Notes: generated by a model not told the origin, from the sequence alone. A stretch of 39,762 bases of DNA from JBJXGV01 sp046160485 (GCA_046160485.1 JBJXGV010000026.1:1-39762), one strand, 5' to 3'; positions 7,314-15,338 are shown, counted from the stretch's first letter. Program-made: numbers and translations.

Positions 7314-8693
7314 ATGTCGACGGTAGCAAACGCGGCCCACGCGGGCGCATCGGCGGTCGAGAAACATCCGAAGGGGCTCTACGTCCTCTTCGCGACCGAG
7401 ATGTGGGAGCGCTTCAGCTTCTACTCGATGCTCGCGCTCTTCACGCTCTATCTTAAGAATCCCGACGAAGGATTCGGTTGGACGGCCGCGCAGGCGACCG
7501 GCCTTTACGCGAACTACCTCATGTTCGTTTACTTCAGCCCGCTTCTCGGCGGGTTTCTCGCCGACCGCAAGCTCGGGTACCGCCGCGCGGTGATGATCGG
7601 CGGCATCTTCTTCATGGCGGGGCATCTGCTCCTGTCGTTCAAATCGCTTCCAATGGTCTACGCCGCGCTCACGTGCCTTGTGATCGGCAACGGGTTCTTC
7701 AAGCCGAACGTCTCGACGATGGTCGGCAACCTGTACCGCGAAGGCAGCCATCTGAAGGACCGCGCGTACAACATTTTCTATATGGGGATCAACGTCGGCG
7801 CCTTTCTCGCGCCGCTCGTCGCCGAAGGAGTACGCGCGCGGTTCGGATTTCATCCCGCGTTCGCGGTCGCGGCGTTCGGAATGCTCATCTCTGTCACGAT
7901 TCTTTGGCGGTTCAAGAAACACGTCGAGGATCCGGCGCGCGCGACGGGCGGTTCGTTCGCCGCGGCGGCCGCCGCGCCCGGCGCAAAGAAGCTCGCGATC
8001 GACGCGATTCCCGATTGGAAGCGCTGCGGCGCGCTCATCGTCATCTACCTCGTCGTCATCGTGTTCTGGATGGTGTTCCACCAGAACGGCTCGACGCTCA
8101 CCTACTGGGCGAACGACAACACCGACTGGGCGTCGTCGAAGGTGCTCCCGGTCATCGTCAGCATCCTGACTCTCGGCACCGTGAAGAGCCACGAGATCTC
8201 CGGCGTCATCTCGAATGCGATTAATCCGTTCTGGATCATCACGCTGACGTTCCCGCTCGTGTGGTTCTGGCAGATGCTCGACAGGCGCGGGAAGGAGCCG
8301 TCGACTCCGACGAAGATCGGCATCGGCATGTTCCTCACGTCCGCGTCGTTTTTCATTCTCTACTTCGCGGCGAAATCGGGAGGTGACACCGGCAAGGTGT
8401 CGGCCTGGTGGCTGATCGGCGCGTACTTCGTGATCTCGCTCGGGGAGCTGATGCTCTCGCCGATGGGGCTATCGCTCGTCTCGAAGGTCGCGCCGATCCG
8501 GCTGCGCGGCGTGATGATGGGCGGCTGGTTCGCGGCGACCGCCATCGGCAACAAACTCACGGCGATCGGCGTTTACTGGGAGAAGTGGCTCCACTCGTCG
8601 TTCTTCTTGGTGCTCGGAACGTGCGCGCTCGTGATGGCGATCGTGCTCCTCTTCTTGATGAAGCCGCTCAAGAAGGCGATGCCGGGGGTGTAG
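7314..8693 (+). CDS. POT/PTR2-family proton-coupled oligopeptide transporter
   Basis: Inner-membrane major facilitator of the POT family that imports di- and tripeptides with protons. It has the signature EMWERFSFYSMLALFTLYL (ExxERFxxY, the proton-coupling motif of TM1), GGFLADRKLGYRRAVMIGG in the TM2-3 loop, and FKPNVSTMVGNLY plus FYMGINVGAFLAPL, the PTR2 signature. The C-terminal half has GELMLSPMGLSLVSKVAP. The length of 459 fits 12-14 membrane segments. GAAGGAG precedes the ATG. It converges with the aminotransferase gene with a 30-bp gap. Confidence 0.93.
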   Translation: MSTVANAAHAGASAVEKHPKGLYVLFATEMWERFSFYSMLALFTLYLKNPDEGFGWTAAQATGLYANYLMFVYFSPLLGGFLADRKLGYRRAVMIGGIFFMAGHLLLSFKSLPMVYAALTCLVIGNGFFKPNVSTMVGNLYREGSHLKDRAYNIFYMGINVGAFLAPLVAEGVRARFGFHPAFAVAAFGMLISVTILWRFKKHVEDPARATGGSFAAAAAAPGAKKLAIDAIPDWKRCGALIVIYLVVIVFWMVFHQNGSTLTYWANDNTDWASSKVLPVIVSILTLGTVKSHEISGVISNAINPFWIITLTFPLVWFWQMLDRRGKEPSTPTKIGIGMFLTSASFFILYFAAKSGGDTGKVSAWWLIGAYFVISLGELMLSPMGLSLVSKVAPIRLRGVMMGGWFAATAIGNKLTAIGVYWEKWLHSSFFLVLGTCALVMAIVLLFLMKPLKKAMPGV

Positions 8694-8723
8694 AGCGGAA
8701 GCGCGGTGGGGCGCGGCGGGTGC

Positions 8724-9893
8724 TTAGCCGCAGAGTTCGCCCCGCGCGGCGGTGAGCCAGCCGTGACGGTCGGGAACGCGGCCGGCCTGGTACGTCGTCA
8801 GTGCCTCGAGCAGGCGCGAGGCGATCGGGTGCTCGGCGGCAAGCGACGCCGAGCGCCCGCGCCAAACAATCTCCGAGATCGGCGAGATCACGACCGCGGT
8901 GCCGCCCGCGAACGCCTCGGTGATCTTCCCGTTGCGGATTTCCTCGACGAGCGTCTCGACGCGCACCGATTCCTCGCGCGTCGGGATCCCCTCGTCGCGC
9001 GCGAGCGCCAAGAGGCTATCGCGCGTGATGCCCGGCAGGATCGTTTCGCTCGCGGGCGGCGTTAGCAGCGCGCCGCCGCGCACGCAGAAGAAGTTCATCC
9101 CCTCCATCTCCTCGACCCACGAACGCTCGCGCGCATCGAGCCATATGACTTGATCGAACCCGCGCGTCTTCGCGTTTTTGAGTGCGAGGAGCCCGCGGCC
9201 GTAGTTGCCGGCGGCCTTGATCGCGCCGGTGCCGCCCTCCGCCGCGCGCACGAAATCCTCGCTCACCTGCACGCGAAGCCCGCTGCCGTCGCCGCGCCGC
9301 TGAAAGTAAGGCGCGACGGGGCAGCCCATCACGACGAACGTGTATTCGTTCGCTGCGCGAATACCGAGTCCCGCTTCCGTGCCGAGCATGAGCGGCCGCA
9401 AGTAGAGCGCCATCCCCGGGTGATCGGGAAGCGCCGCGGCCTGGTGTTCGACGAATCGCGACAAGTACGCGGCGAAGAGTTCGGGCGGGATCGGCGGCAT
9501 CGCCATACGCGTGGCGGATCGAACGAGGCGGTCGGCGTGATCGCGCATCCGGAAAATCGCGAGCCGACCGTCGGGCTGCCGGTGCGCTTTCATTCCCTCG
9601 AATATCGCTTGTCCGTAGTGGAAGACGACCGCGCCGGGATGAACCGGAAGCGGTCCGAGCGGAACGATGCGCGCGCGGCCCCAGCCGTTCGCGGCGCGTG
9701 CGCGCTCGGCCGTCGCATCGAGCGCGTCCTCGCCGCGCTTCGGCTCGCGCGGCGGCTCGCGCCAGTCCGCAACGAGCATGCCGGGAGTGAAGACGCGCCC
9801 GAACCCAGGCGTCGGCCCGCAATCGAGCGGCGCGGCCGCCGGCGGGATGGTGACTTCGACTTCTCCGAGATTCTCAGGATCGAAAGCTGTCAT
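8724..9893 (-). CDS. ilvE: Branched-chain amino acid aminotransferase (fold IV PLP)
   Basis: PLP fold-type IV transaminase interconverting Leu/Ile/Val and their 2-oxo acids with 2-oxoglutarate. It matches the longer BCAT branch (389 residues): HYGQAIFEGMKAHR, FRMRDHADRL, YLRPLMLGTEAGLG, and the PLP lysine K226 in GAIKAAGNYGRGLLALKNAKTRGFDQVIWLDA, then EEMEGMNFF, LPGITRDSLLALA and FAGGTAVVISPI. It lies 12 bp downstream of a type III PKS on the same strand, so the pair likely forms one operon. The aminotransferase could supply or remove branched 2-oxo acids used as acyl-CoA starter precursors, which is inference. Confidence 0.92.
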   Translation of the reverse strand: MTAFDPENLGEVEVTIPPAAAPLDCGPTPGFGRVFTPGMLVADWREPPREPKRGEDALDATAERARAANGWGRARIVPLGPLPVHPGAVVFHYGQAIFEGMKAHRQPDGRLAIFRMRDHADRLVRSATRMAMPPIPPELFAAYLSRFVEHQAAALPDHPGMALYLRPLMLGTEAGLGIRAANEYTFVVMGCPVAPYFQRRGDGSGLRVQVSEDFVRAAEGGTGAIKAAGNYGRGLLALKNAKTRGFDQVIWLDARERSWVEEMEGMNFFCVRGGALLTPPASETILPGITRDSLLALARDEGIPTREESVRVETLVEEIRNGKITEAFAGGTAVVISPISEIVWRGRSASLAAEHPIASRLLEALTTYQAGRVPDRHGWLTAARGELCG

Positions 9894-9905
9894 AGGCTGC
9901 GCAGT

Positions 9906-11030
9906 CTACCATTTTAGGAGCAAAAGTTCAGATGAGAAGCCGGGGCCGAGCGCGGTGAGAAGGCCGCAGTCGCCGGGCGCGACCTCTGGGTCGTCGAGCA
10001 AGCGCGCGAGCACGAAGAGGACAGTCGGCGATGACATGTTCCCCGCGACGCGGAGCACCTCGCGTGCGTGGCGGAGCGCACGCGCGTCGAGCCCGAACGC
10101 CTCTTCGTACGCGGCCATCACCTTCACGCCGCCTGGGTGCGCGACGACGTGATCGATCTCGGCAAGGCAGAGCCCGTGCTCGGCGAGGAACTCCTCCGCG
10201 TTCTCGCGCACGAACCGCCGCACGATCGTCGGGATGTCGCGCGAGAAGAGCACCTTAAGCCCAGCATCGTTGACTTCCCAGCCCATGACGTCTTCCGTGT
10301 CGGGGAACAGCGTGCTGCGCGAGGCGACGATCCGCGGCGTGTGCCCGACGCGTGGCTGGCGCTCTGGCGCAGTGTGCGCGTTCGCCGTTCGGGCGCGGTC
10401 GCGGTGCGCGTCCGGCGCGATCACCGCCGCCGCCGCGCCATCCGCGAAGAGCGCCGTCGCGACCAAATTCGACTTGGAGAGGTCCCCGGCCTGAAACGTG
10501 AGCGAGCAGAGTTCGACGGCGATGAGCAGTACGGTAGCGCCGCGCGCGCCGTCTGCGACGCTTGCACCGCCTGCGAGTTCGGCCGCGAGCGCAAGCCCGG
10601 CCGCGCCGCCCGCGCAGCCTAGCCCCCAGATCGGCGTGCGGCGCGTATGCGAGCCGAACGCGAGGCGGTTCATGAGGCGCGCATCGAGGCTCGGCGTGGC
10701 GACCCCCGTACTCGATACGAAGACGATGTGATCGATATCGGCCGGCGTCATCGCCGCGGCATCGAGTGCGGTCCGCGCCGCCTGCTCGGAGAGAGCGAGC
10801 GCGACGTCGATGTAGCGCGCGTTTCGCTCCGCGAACGGGCGCGGCGTCATGAACCAATCGATCGGCGCCGCGATGCGCCGCTCCGCGATCTGCGCGTTCT
10901 CGAAGATGTCGAGGAGCCGCTCGATCTCCGCGTGCGAGCCGCCGAAAAGCGCGCGGCAAAACTCGCGCGCGCTCGACTGCGGCAAGACGAATTCTGGCTG
11001 AGCGGCGGCGACCGATACGATGCGGGGCAC
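9906..11030 (-). CDS. Type III polyketide synthase (chalcone synthase-like)
   Basis: Thiolase-fold type III PKS condensing an acyl-CoA starter with malonyl-CoA to give pyrones or resorcinols. With GTG at 11030 it is 374 residues and opens VPRIVSVAAAQPEF, the family's N-terminal pattern. The catalytic triad is C139 (GLGCAGGAAGL), H298 (VVAHPGG) and N331 (RVAGNMSSPT). FADGAAAAVI and LTALGPGFSSELLLLKW are also present. The frame is open to 11486, but a promoter at 11067-11095 leaves only ~30 bases of leader and the + strand TPR gene occupies the far extension, so the short form is preferred; ATG at 11120 is an alternative. An Arg/Ala insert lies near residues 210-230. Cotranscribed with ilvE. 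Confidence 0.9.
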   Translation of the reverse strand: MPRIVSVAAAQPEFVLPQSSAREFCRALFGGSHAEIERLLDIFENAQIAERRIAAPIDWFMTPRPFAERNARYIDVALALSEQAARTALDAAAMTPADIDHIVFVSSTGVATPSLDARLMNRLAFGSHTRRTPIWGLGCAGGAAGLALAAELAGGASVADGARGATVLLIAVELCSLTFQAGDLSKSNLVATALFADGAAAAVIAPDAHRDRARTANAHTAPERQPRVGHTPRIVASRSTLFPDTEDVMGWEVNDAGLKVLFSRDIPTIVRRFVRENAEEFLAEHGLCLAEIDHVVAHPGGVKVMAAYEEAFGLDARALRHAREVLRVAGNMSSPTVLFVLARLLDDPEVAPGDCGLLTALGPGFSSELLLLKW

Positions 11031-11066
11031 GGTTTCTCGGCGGGGAAGTGACGCTACGATCGCGCG

Positions 11067-11095
11067 ATTCTCGCAGAACGCTAGCGCCGGGACAA
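11067..11095 (-). promoter_or_regulatory. Promoter of the PKS-ilvE operon
   Basis: On the minus strand, -35 TTGTCC (11095-11090), 17-bp spacer, -10 GAGAAT (11072-11067, four of six). Predicted transcription start is near 11060, ~30 bases before the GTG at 11030. Confidence 0.4.
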
Positions 11096-11330
11096 GTCGC
11101 GATTCCCCCGCGTGCGCCATGTTTGCGCATTGCGCGGTGCGCATTCCGGAATTCCGCAAGCCCGCACCGTTCTGCGCGAATGTTGCGCGTTCTGCGGCGG
11201 CACGCGCCTTGCGGAAGCCCCGGCTCGTGCGGAGCCGCGGTGCCGACGGCGCGAACCGATTCGCCGGGAAGCACGGGCACGCCGGGGGGATGGCGATGAT
11301 GGGAAGGAGGGGGACGAAGGGCCCGTTAAG

Positions 11331-11347
11331 TGTTGCGAAACGCAACA
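11331..11347. promoter_or_regulatory. Perfect 7-bp palindrome, candidate operator
   Basis: TGTTGCG-AAA-CGCAACA is a perfect inverted repeat with a 3-bp centre, 32 bp before the TPR gene start. A further half-site-like GCAACGC is at 11361. Candidate operator for the TPR gene or the divergent PKS operon; it has no T-tract and so is not a terminator. Confidence 0.35.
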
Positions 11348-11379
11348 CAGCGGGACAACTGCAACGCAGGAGGTGGTCC

Positions 11380-11901
11380 GTGAACGCAAGAGAGAGGTTT
11401 TGTGAGGCAACGCGGCGAGCGTTGATCGACGAACGGCGTAGCAACCCGAGCTCCGCGATCAAGGCGATTCGCGCGGCGAGGCGCATGCTGCCCGACAGCG
11501 CTGGGCTGGCGCTCGCAGCCGGCGAATGCTATGACGCGCTCGGCGACTTCACGCGCGCACGGCGCGAGTACGCGACCGCGCTAGCCCTCGACCCCGCGCT
11601 CGAGCGTCCTCGAGCGGGCCTCGACCGACTCGACTTGCTCGAGGATGCCGCCAAGGCGGTCGCCCCGTCGATTCTGGAACGCGCGGTGGTGGTCGAGCCG
11701 GCACCGAAGCGCTCCGTCGACCTGCATCCGCAGATTCTTTCGCGCGTATCGCGCGACGGCGACCCGATGGTCGTCCTTGTCGCGGACGATGCCGATCTCG
11801 GGAACGATCGGAAGCCTGCGTGGGATCGCGTCGACCTGGACCGGCTCGTTTCGGAGGCTCAGGTGGAGGCGCGCGGCGTCAATCTCGCCCACTCTCGGTA
11901 G
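11380..11901 (+). CDS. TPR-containing protein of unknown function
   Basis: A 173-residue protein with about two tetratricopeptide-like helical repeats (residues ~25-95): AIKAIRAARRMLPDSAGLALAAGECYDALGDFTRARREYATALALDPALERP, with the usual Gly/Ala, Tyr and Pro positions. The second half is unrelated to anything I recognise. No signal peptide, so cytoplasmic. GTG at 11380 is supported by GCAGGAGG 7 bp upstream; there is no better start further up. It stands alone between the divergent PKS operon and prs. Confidence 0.6.
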   Translation: MNARERFCEATRRALIDERRSNPSSAIKAIRAARRMLPDSAGLALAAGECYDALGDFTRARREYATALALDPALERPRAGLDRLDLLEDAAKAVAPSILERAVVVEPAPKRSVDLHPQILSRVSRDGDPMVVLVADDADLGNDRKPAWDRVDLDRLVSEAQVEARGVNLAHSR

Positions 11902-11956
11902 CTCCCCGCGCCGCGGGGTCGTGGCGGGTTTGAAATAGTTCTGCAACCACATCGAT

Positions 11957-11985
11957 TTGCACTCGTTAACCTCGAACTCTAAGAT
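11957..11985 (+). promoter_or_regulatory. prs promoter
   Basis: -35 TTGCAC (11957-11962), exact 17-bp spacer, -10 TAAGAT (11980-11985, four of six). The predicted start near 11992 coincides with the first base of a strong hairpin, so the prs mRNA would begin with that stem-loop and have a ~105-base leader. Confidence 0.5.
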
Positions 11986-11992
11986 GCCGCGC

Positions 11993-12020
11993 GCCCCGTC
12001 AAAACCCTTGACGGGGCTTT
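11993..12020 (+). promoter_or_regulatory. 10-bp hairpin at the start of the prs leader
   Basis: GCCCCGTCAA (11993-12002) pairs perfectly with TTGACGGGGC (12008-12017) around AACCC. Only TTT follows, so it is a poor intrinsic terminator. It could terminate readthrough from the TPR gene or cap and stabilise the prs mRNA; its position at the predicted transcription start favours the latter. Confidence 0.5.
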
Positions 12021-12097
12021 CGCATTCCCCTTAGTATCAACCGCTTTCGCACACCGTTTCATCATCGTTCGACACGTACCCACTCACGACGGTCCAT

Positions 12098-13042
12098 ATG
12101 GAAGACAAGGCGAAAGATCTCATGTTGCTCGCCGGGCGGGCGAATGCGCCCTTGGCCCTGGCGATCGCGGAGTACCTCGACGTCCCTCTCGGGAAGTTGG
12201 AAGTCACCAACTTTTCGGATGGCGAGATCACCGTGCAGATCAACGAGAACATCCGCGGCGAAGATGTTTTCATTCTGCAGCCCACGCACGCGCCCGCGGA
12301 CAACCTGCTCGAGCTGTTGCTCATCATGGATGCCTGCCGCCGCGCGAGCGCCCGCCGGGTCACGGCCGTCATTCCGTATTTCGGCTACGCGCGCCAAGAC
12401 CGCAAAGACCGTCCGCGCGTCACGATCGCCGCGAAGGTCGCCGCCAATGTCATTACCGCGGCCGGCGCCGATCGCGTCGTCACGATGGATCTTCACTCCG
12501 GGCAGATCCAGGGCTTCTTCGACATCCCGATGGATCACCTCTACTCGTCGCCCGTATTGGTTCACCACATCTTGTCGAAGCAGATCTCCAACATCGTGGT
12601 TGTCGCGCCCGATGTCGGTGGCGTGAAGGTCGCGCGCGCGTACGCGAAGCGGCTCTCTTCGGGGCTCGCCATTGTCGACAAGCGGCGCCCGCAGCCCAAT
12701 ATGTCCGAGGTGCTGCACGTCATCGGCGAGGTCGAAGGAAAAAACGCAGTCATCGTCGACGACATGATCGACACGGCGGGCACGATCACCGAGGCCGCCC
12801 GCGCGATCAAGGCAAAGGGCGCGCAAGACGTGTATGTCGTCGCCACGCACGGTATTTTTTCGGGGCCGGCCATCGAGCGCATCGAAAACTCTCCGGTGCG
12901 CGAGGTCATCGTCACGGACACGGTCGTGTTTCGCGGCGCGCGGTGTCCCAAGATCAAAGTCGTCTCGATCGCGCACGTGTTGGCGCAGGCCATCAGTTGC
13001 ATTCACAACGAGGAGTCCGTCAGCTCGCTCTTCGATTTGTAG
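12098..13042 (+). CDS. prs: Ribose-phosphate pyrophosphokinase
   Basis: Makes PRPP from ribose 5-phosphate and ATP for purine, pyrimidine, NAD, His and Trp synthesis, and here also for the phosphoribosyl-polyprenyl synthase at 4579. The 314-residue class I protein shows FSDGEITVQINENIRGEDVF, YFGYARQDRK, VVTMDLHSGQIQGFFDIP, VVAPDVGGVKVAR and the PRPP loop VIVDDMIDTAGT. A predicted promoter lies 113 bp upstream, and rplY and pth follow in the widespread prs-ctc-pth order. Confidence 0.97.
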   Translation: MEDKAKDLMLLAGRANAPLALAIAEYLDVPLGKLEVTNFSDGEITVQINENIRGEDVFILQPTHAPADNLLELLLIMDACRRASARRVTAVIPYFGYARQDRKDRPRVTIAAKVAANVITAAGADRVVTMDLHSGQIQGFFDIPMDHLYSSPVLVHHILSKQISNIVVVAPDVGGVKVARAYAKRLSSGLAIVDKRRPQPNMSEVLHVIGEVEGKNAVIVDDMIDTAGTITEAARAIKAKGAQDVYVVATHGIFSGPAIERIENSPVREVIVTDTVVFRGARCPKIKVVSIAHVLAQAISCIHNEESVSSLFDL

Positions 13043-13051
13043 TTCAAGCCG

Positions 13052-13070
13052 GCGCGGGATTGTCCCGCGC
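13052..13070 (+). other. 8-bp hairpin between prs and rplY
   Basis: GCGCGGGA (13052-13059) pairs with TCCCGCGC (13063-13070) around TTG. There is no T-run after it, so it is not a standard terminator; it may be an mRNA processing or stability element in the prs-rplY-pth transcript. Confidence 0.45.
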
Positions 13071-13127
13071 TCCCGCCGCGGCGCACTCACTGCCGGGCGG
13101 AGATGACCAGAAAGGTAGGAGGCACTC

Positions 13128-13820
13128 ATGGATATCGTCACTCTCGCACTCGAACGCCGCGAGGCCGGCAACTCGAACGACGCCGGCCGCATCCGGCGAG
13201 CCGGGCGTGTCCCCGGTGTTGTCTATGGCCGTAAGTCCGACGCCATTCCCGTCTCGATGGACGACCACGAGCTGCGCATGCTGCTTCGTCTCGCGGCGCG
13301 CGGCAACGTCATGCTCGACCTGAAGATTCCGGGCGAAACCGGCGAGGTAAAGGCCATCTTCCGCGAAATCCAAACCGACCCTGTCCGGGACGCGCCCATT
13401 CACTGCGATTTTCAGCGCATCTCGCTGACGGAAAAGATCCACGTGCGCGTTCACGTGCACGCGATCGGCGTCGCGGACGGCGTGAAGACCTTCGGCGGCA
13501 TCCTCGATCACCATCTCCGCGAAATCGACATCCGCTGCCTTCCCACCGACGTGCCGGACGTCATCAACGTCGACGTGACACCGCTCGGCATCGGCGATTC
13601 GATCCGCGTGAAGGACATCAGCTTCCCCGGCGTCGAGATTCTGCTCGACCCTGAAGCCGTCGTGCTCAGCGTTGTTCCGCCGACGATTCTCAAGGAGACG
13701 ACCGCGGCTGCGGGTGACGCGCCGGCGGCGACCGAAGCGACGGAGCCCGAGCTGATCAAGAAGGCGAAGAAGGAAGACGACGCGGAGGAACCGAAGGAAA
13801 AGGAGAAGAAGAAGTCGTAG
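13128..13820 (+). CDS. rplY: Ribosomal protein L25 (CTC family)
   Basis: 5S rRNA-binding L25 of the general stress protein CTC type: an N-terminal L25 domain (ALERREAGNSNDAGRIRRAGRVPGVVYG, residues ~6-95) plus the C-terminal TL5 beta domain (~100-190, with GVADGVKTFGGILDHHLREI and LPTDVPDVINVDVTPLGIGDSIRV). A charged Glu/Lys-rich tail of about 35 residues ends the protein, as is common in this family. AGGAGG lies 6 bp before the ATG. It is 85 bp downstream of prs. Confidence 0.96.
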   Translation: MDIVTLALERREAGNSNDAGRIRRAGRVPGVVYGRKSDAIPVSMDDHELRMLLRLAARGNVMLDLKIPGETGEVKAIFREIQTDPVRDAPIHCDFQRISLTEKIHVRVHVHAIGVADGVKTFGGILDHHLREIDIRCLPTDVPDVINVDVTPLGIGDSIRVKDISFPGVEILLDPEAVVLSVVPPTILKETTAAAGDAPAATEATEPELIKKAKKEDDAEEPKEKEKKKS

Positions 13821-13840
13821 CGGGGCCGGGTGTCGGGGCG

Positions 13841-14428
13841 CTGATTGTCGGGCTCGGGAATCCCGGCCGGCGATACGCGCGCACACGGCACAACGTCGGG
13901 TTTCGCGTGGCCGACGCGTTGGTGACTTCGACGCGCGCGGCCGCAGCGGCAGGCGGCACGGCGCGGTTCCTCTACGACGCGTGGCGCTCCGAGAATCCGC
14001 CGGTAGTCATCGCAAAACCGCAGACGTTCATGAACGCGAGCGGCAATGCGGTGCGGGCACTCCTCGACGAATGGGGCGTCGGCGCAGCGTCGGTTCTGGT
14101 CGTCGCGGACGACGTCAACCTTCCGCTGGGGCGGGTTCGCGTACGGGGCGGCGGAAGCGGCGGCGGGCACAACGGGCTTCGGTCGATCATCGACCAGCTC
14201 GGCACGGTAGAGTTTCCGCGGCTTCGGCTCGGTGTGGGGCCTCGGCCGCCCGAAGTGGTTCTCTCCGATTTCGTGCTCGGCGATTTCGCCGCGGACGAAG
14301 AGGAGAGCGCAGAGGCGCTCGTGGCGCGCGGTGCGCTCGCGGCGATCGCCTTCGCGGAGCGCGGCCTCGAGGCCGCGATGCGCGAGTTCAACGCAAGTGA
14401 GTCCGAAATCGAAAACGAAGGGGGGTGA
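13841..14428 (+). CDS. pth: Peptidyl-tRNA hydrolase (no standard start codon)
   Basis: Releases tRNA from peptidyl-tRNA. The motifs are complete: LIVGLGNPG, the catalytic His in RTRHNVGF, the tRNA-contact KPQTFMNASGNAV, the catalytic Asp region VADDVNLPLGRVRVRGGGSGGGHNGLRSI, and VLGDF. The frame has a stop at 13715 and no ATG, GTG or TTG until after the conserved N-terminus (first GTG at 13904). CTG at 13841 gives fMet-IVGLGNPG and 195 residues, the usual length; ATT at 13844 is another option. Alternatively a base is missing from the G-run 13835-13838: with one extra G the GTG at 13830 would be in frame. It overlaps or abuts rpsF. Confidence 0.88.
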   Translation: MIVGLGNPGRRYARTRHNVGFRVADALVTSTRAAAAAGGTARFLYDAWRSENPPVVIAKPQTFMNASGNAVRALLDEWGVGAASVLVVADDVNLPLGRVRVRGGGSGGGHNGLRSIIDQLGTVEFPRLRLGVGPRPPEVVLSDFVLGDFAADEEESAEALVARGALAAIAFAERGLEAAMREFNASESEIENEGG

Positions 14429-14439
14429 AACAGAAAACA

Positions 14440-14826
14440 ATGAGTCACAAGCCGTACGAGACAATGGTTGTCTACGACTCGAACTTGGGTGACGCCGAGA
14501 TCGAGAAGGAGATCGACAAGATCAAGCAGTTCGTCGTCGCCGAGGGCGGCGAGGTCGGCACGGTCGACATGTGGGGACGGCGCAAGCTCGCCTACGAAAT
14601 TGACGGTCACAAGGACGGGTTTTACGCTGTGATCAAGTTCAAGGCGGAGCCGAGCGTGGTTTTGCCGCTGAACAAGGCGTATCGGTTGAACGAGCAGATC
14701 CTCCGCCACATCGTCGTGGTGGACGACCTCAAGGCGCCGCTCGGGATGCCGGATCGCGCGCATCGTGGGGACGATGACGATGATGACGGGGGCCGGGAGT
14801 ATCGGCACGAGGGAAGGGAGGACTAA
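14440..14826 (+). CDS. rpsF: 30S ribosomal protein S6
   Basis: S6 with YETMVVYDSNLGDAEIEKEIDKIKQFV, MWGRRKLAYEIDGHKDGFYAVIKFKA and LRHIVVVDD, all typical. A C-terminal tail rich in Asp and charged residues ends the 128-residue protein. ATG at 14440 is favoured by the GGGGGTG ribosome site upstream; GTG at 14425, overlapping the pth stop, would add five residues. First of the rpsF-ssb-rpsR-DUF2232-rplI cluster. Confidence 0.95.
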   Translation: MSHKPYETMVVYDSNLGDAEIEKEIDKIKQFVVAEGGEVGTVDMWGRRKLAYEIDGHKDGFYAVIKFKAEPSVVLPLNKAYRLNEQILRHIVVVDDLKAPLGMPDRAHRGDDDDDDGGREYRHEGRED

Positions 14827-14828
14827 CG

Positions 14829-15269
14829 ATGGCGGAAGTGAAACTGGCATCGCTCAACAAGGTGATGCTCATTGGGCGGCTCACGCGAGATCCCGAAATG
14901 CGGGCAATCTCGACGGGAGCGTCGGTGACCAATCTTGGGCTCGCCGTGAACCGGCGTTACAAAGACAAGAGCGGCGAGTGGAAAGACGACACATGCTTCG
15001 TGACCGTCGTGCTCTGGCAAAAGCAGGCGGAGGTTGCGAGCAAGTATCTGCGTAAGGGAAGTGCCGTCTACGTCGAGGGGCGTCTTCAGAGCCGCTCGTG
15101 GGACGGAAAAGACGGCGAGAAGCGCAGTGTTCTCGAAGTCAACGCGGATCGATTCGAGTTCTTAGACAAGACCACGCGGCGCGAAGACGGCGGTGGAGAG
15201 CCGGTCGCGGCCGCTAGTGACCACTTTGACGCATCGGGACCGAACGACGGAGACGACATCCCGTTCTAG
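14829..15269 (+). CDS. ssb: Single-stranded DNA-binding protein
   Basis: OB-fold SSB of 146 residues: LNKVMLIGRLTRDPEMR, FVTVVLWQKQAEVASKYLRKGSAVYVEGRLQSRSW, a flexible acidic linker, and the C-terminal protein-interaction tip DDIPF. Two bases separate it from rpsF, with GGAAGGGAGG at the end of rpsF as ribosome site. Placement between rpsF and rpsR is the common bacterial arrangement. Confidence 0.97.
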   Translation: MAEVKLASLNKVMLIGRLTRDPEMRAISTGASVTNLGLAVNRRYKDKSGEWKDDTCFVTVVLWQKQAEVASKYLRKGSAVYVEGRLQSRSWDGKDGEKRSVLEVNADRFEFLDKTTRREDGGGEPVAAASDHFDASGPNDGDDIPF

Positions 15270-15338
15270 TCCGCGATGCGCGTCTTGGGGACGGCACCTC
15301 ACGCCGCCCCAGGCGTCCGATCAGGAGGATTGCAAGTA

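Larger units (their letters stand above)
11031..11379. other. Divergent intergenic region between PKS and TPR genes
   Basis: About 350 bp without a supported gene. It contains the PKS promoter on the minus strand, several TTGCGC-rich stretches near 11110-11215, and a perfect palindrome at 11331-11347 close to the TPR gene. Long open frames on both strands here are GC artefacts. Confidence 0.5.

Noticed and set aside
11031..11486. N-terminal extension of the PKS frame up to 11486
   Set aside because: It overlaps the TPR gene and the predicted promoter, and the extra sequence has no PKS character.
13830..13844. GTG at 13830 as the pth start
   Set aside because: It reads GTG-TCG-GGG-CGC-TGA and stops after four codons; it works only if a base is missing.
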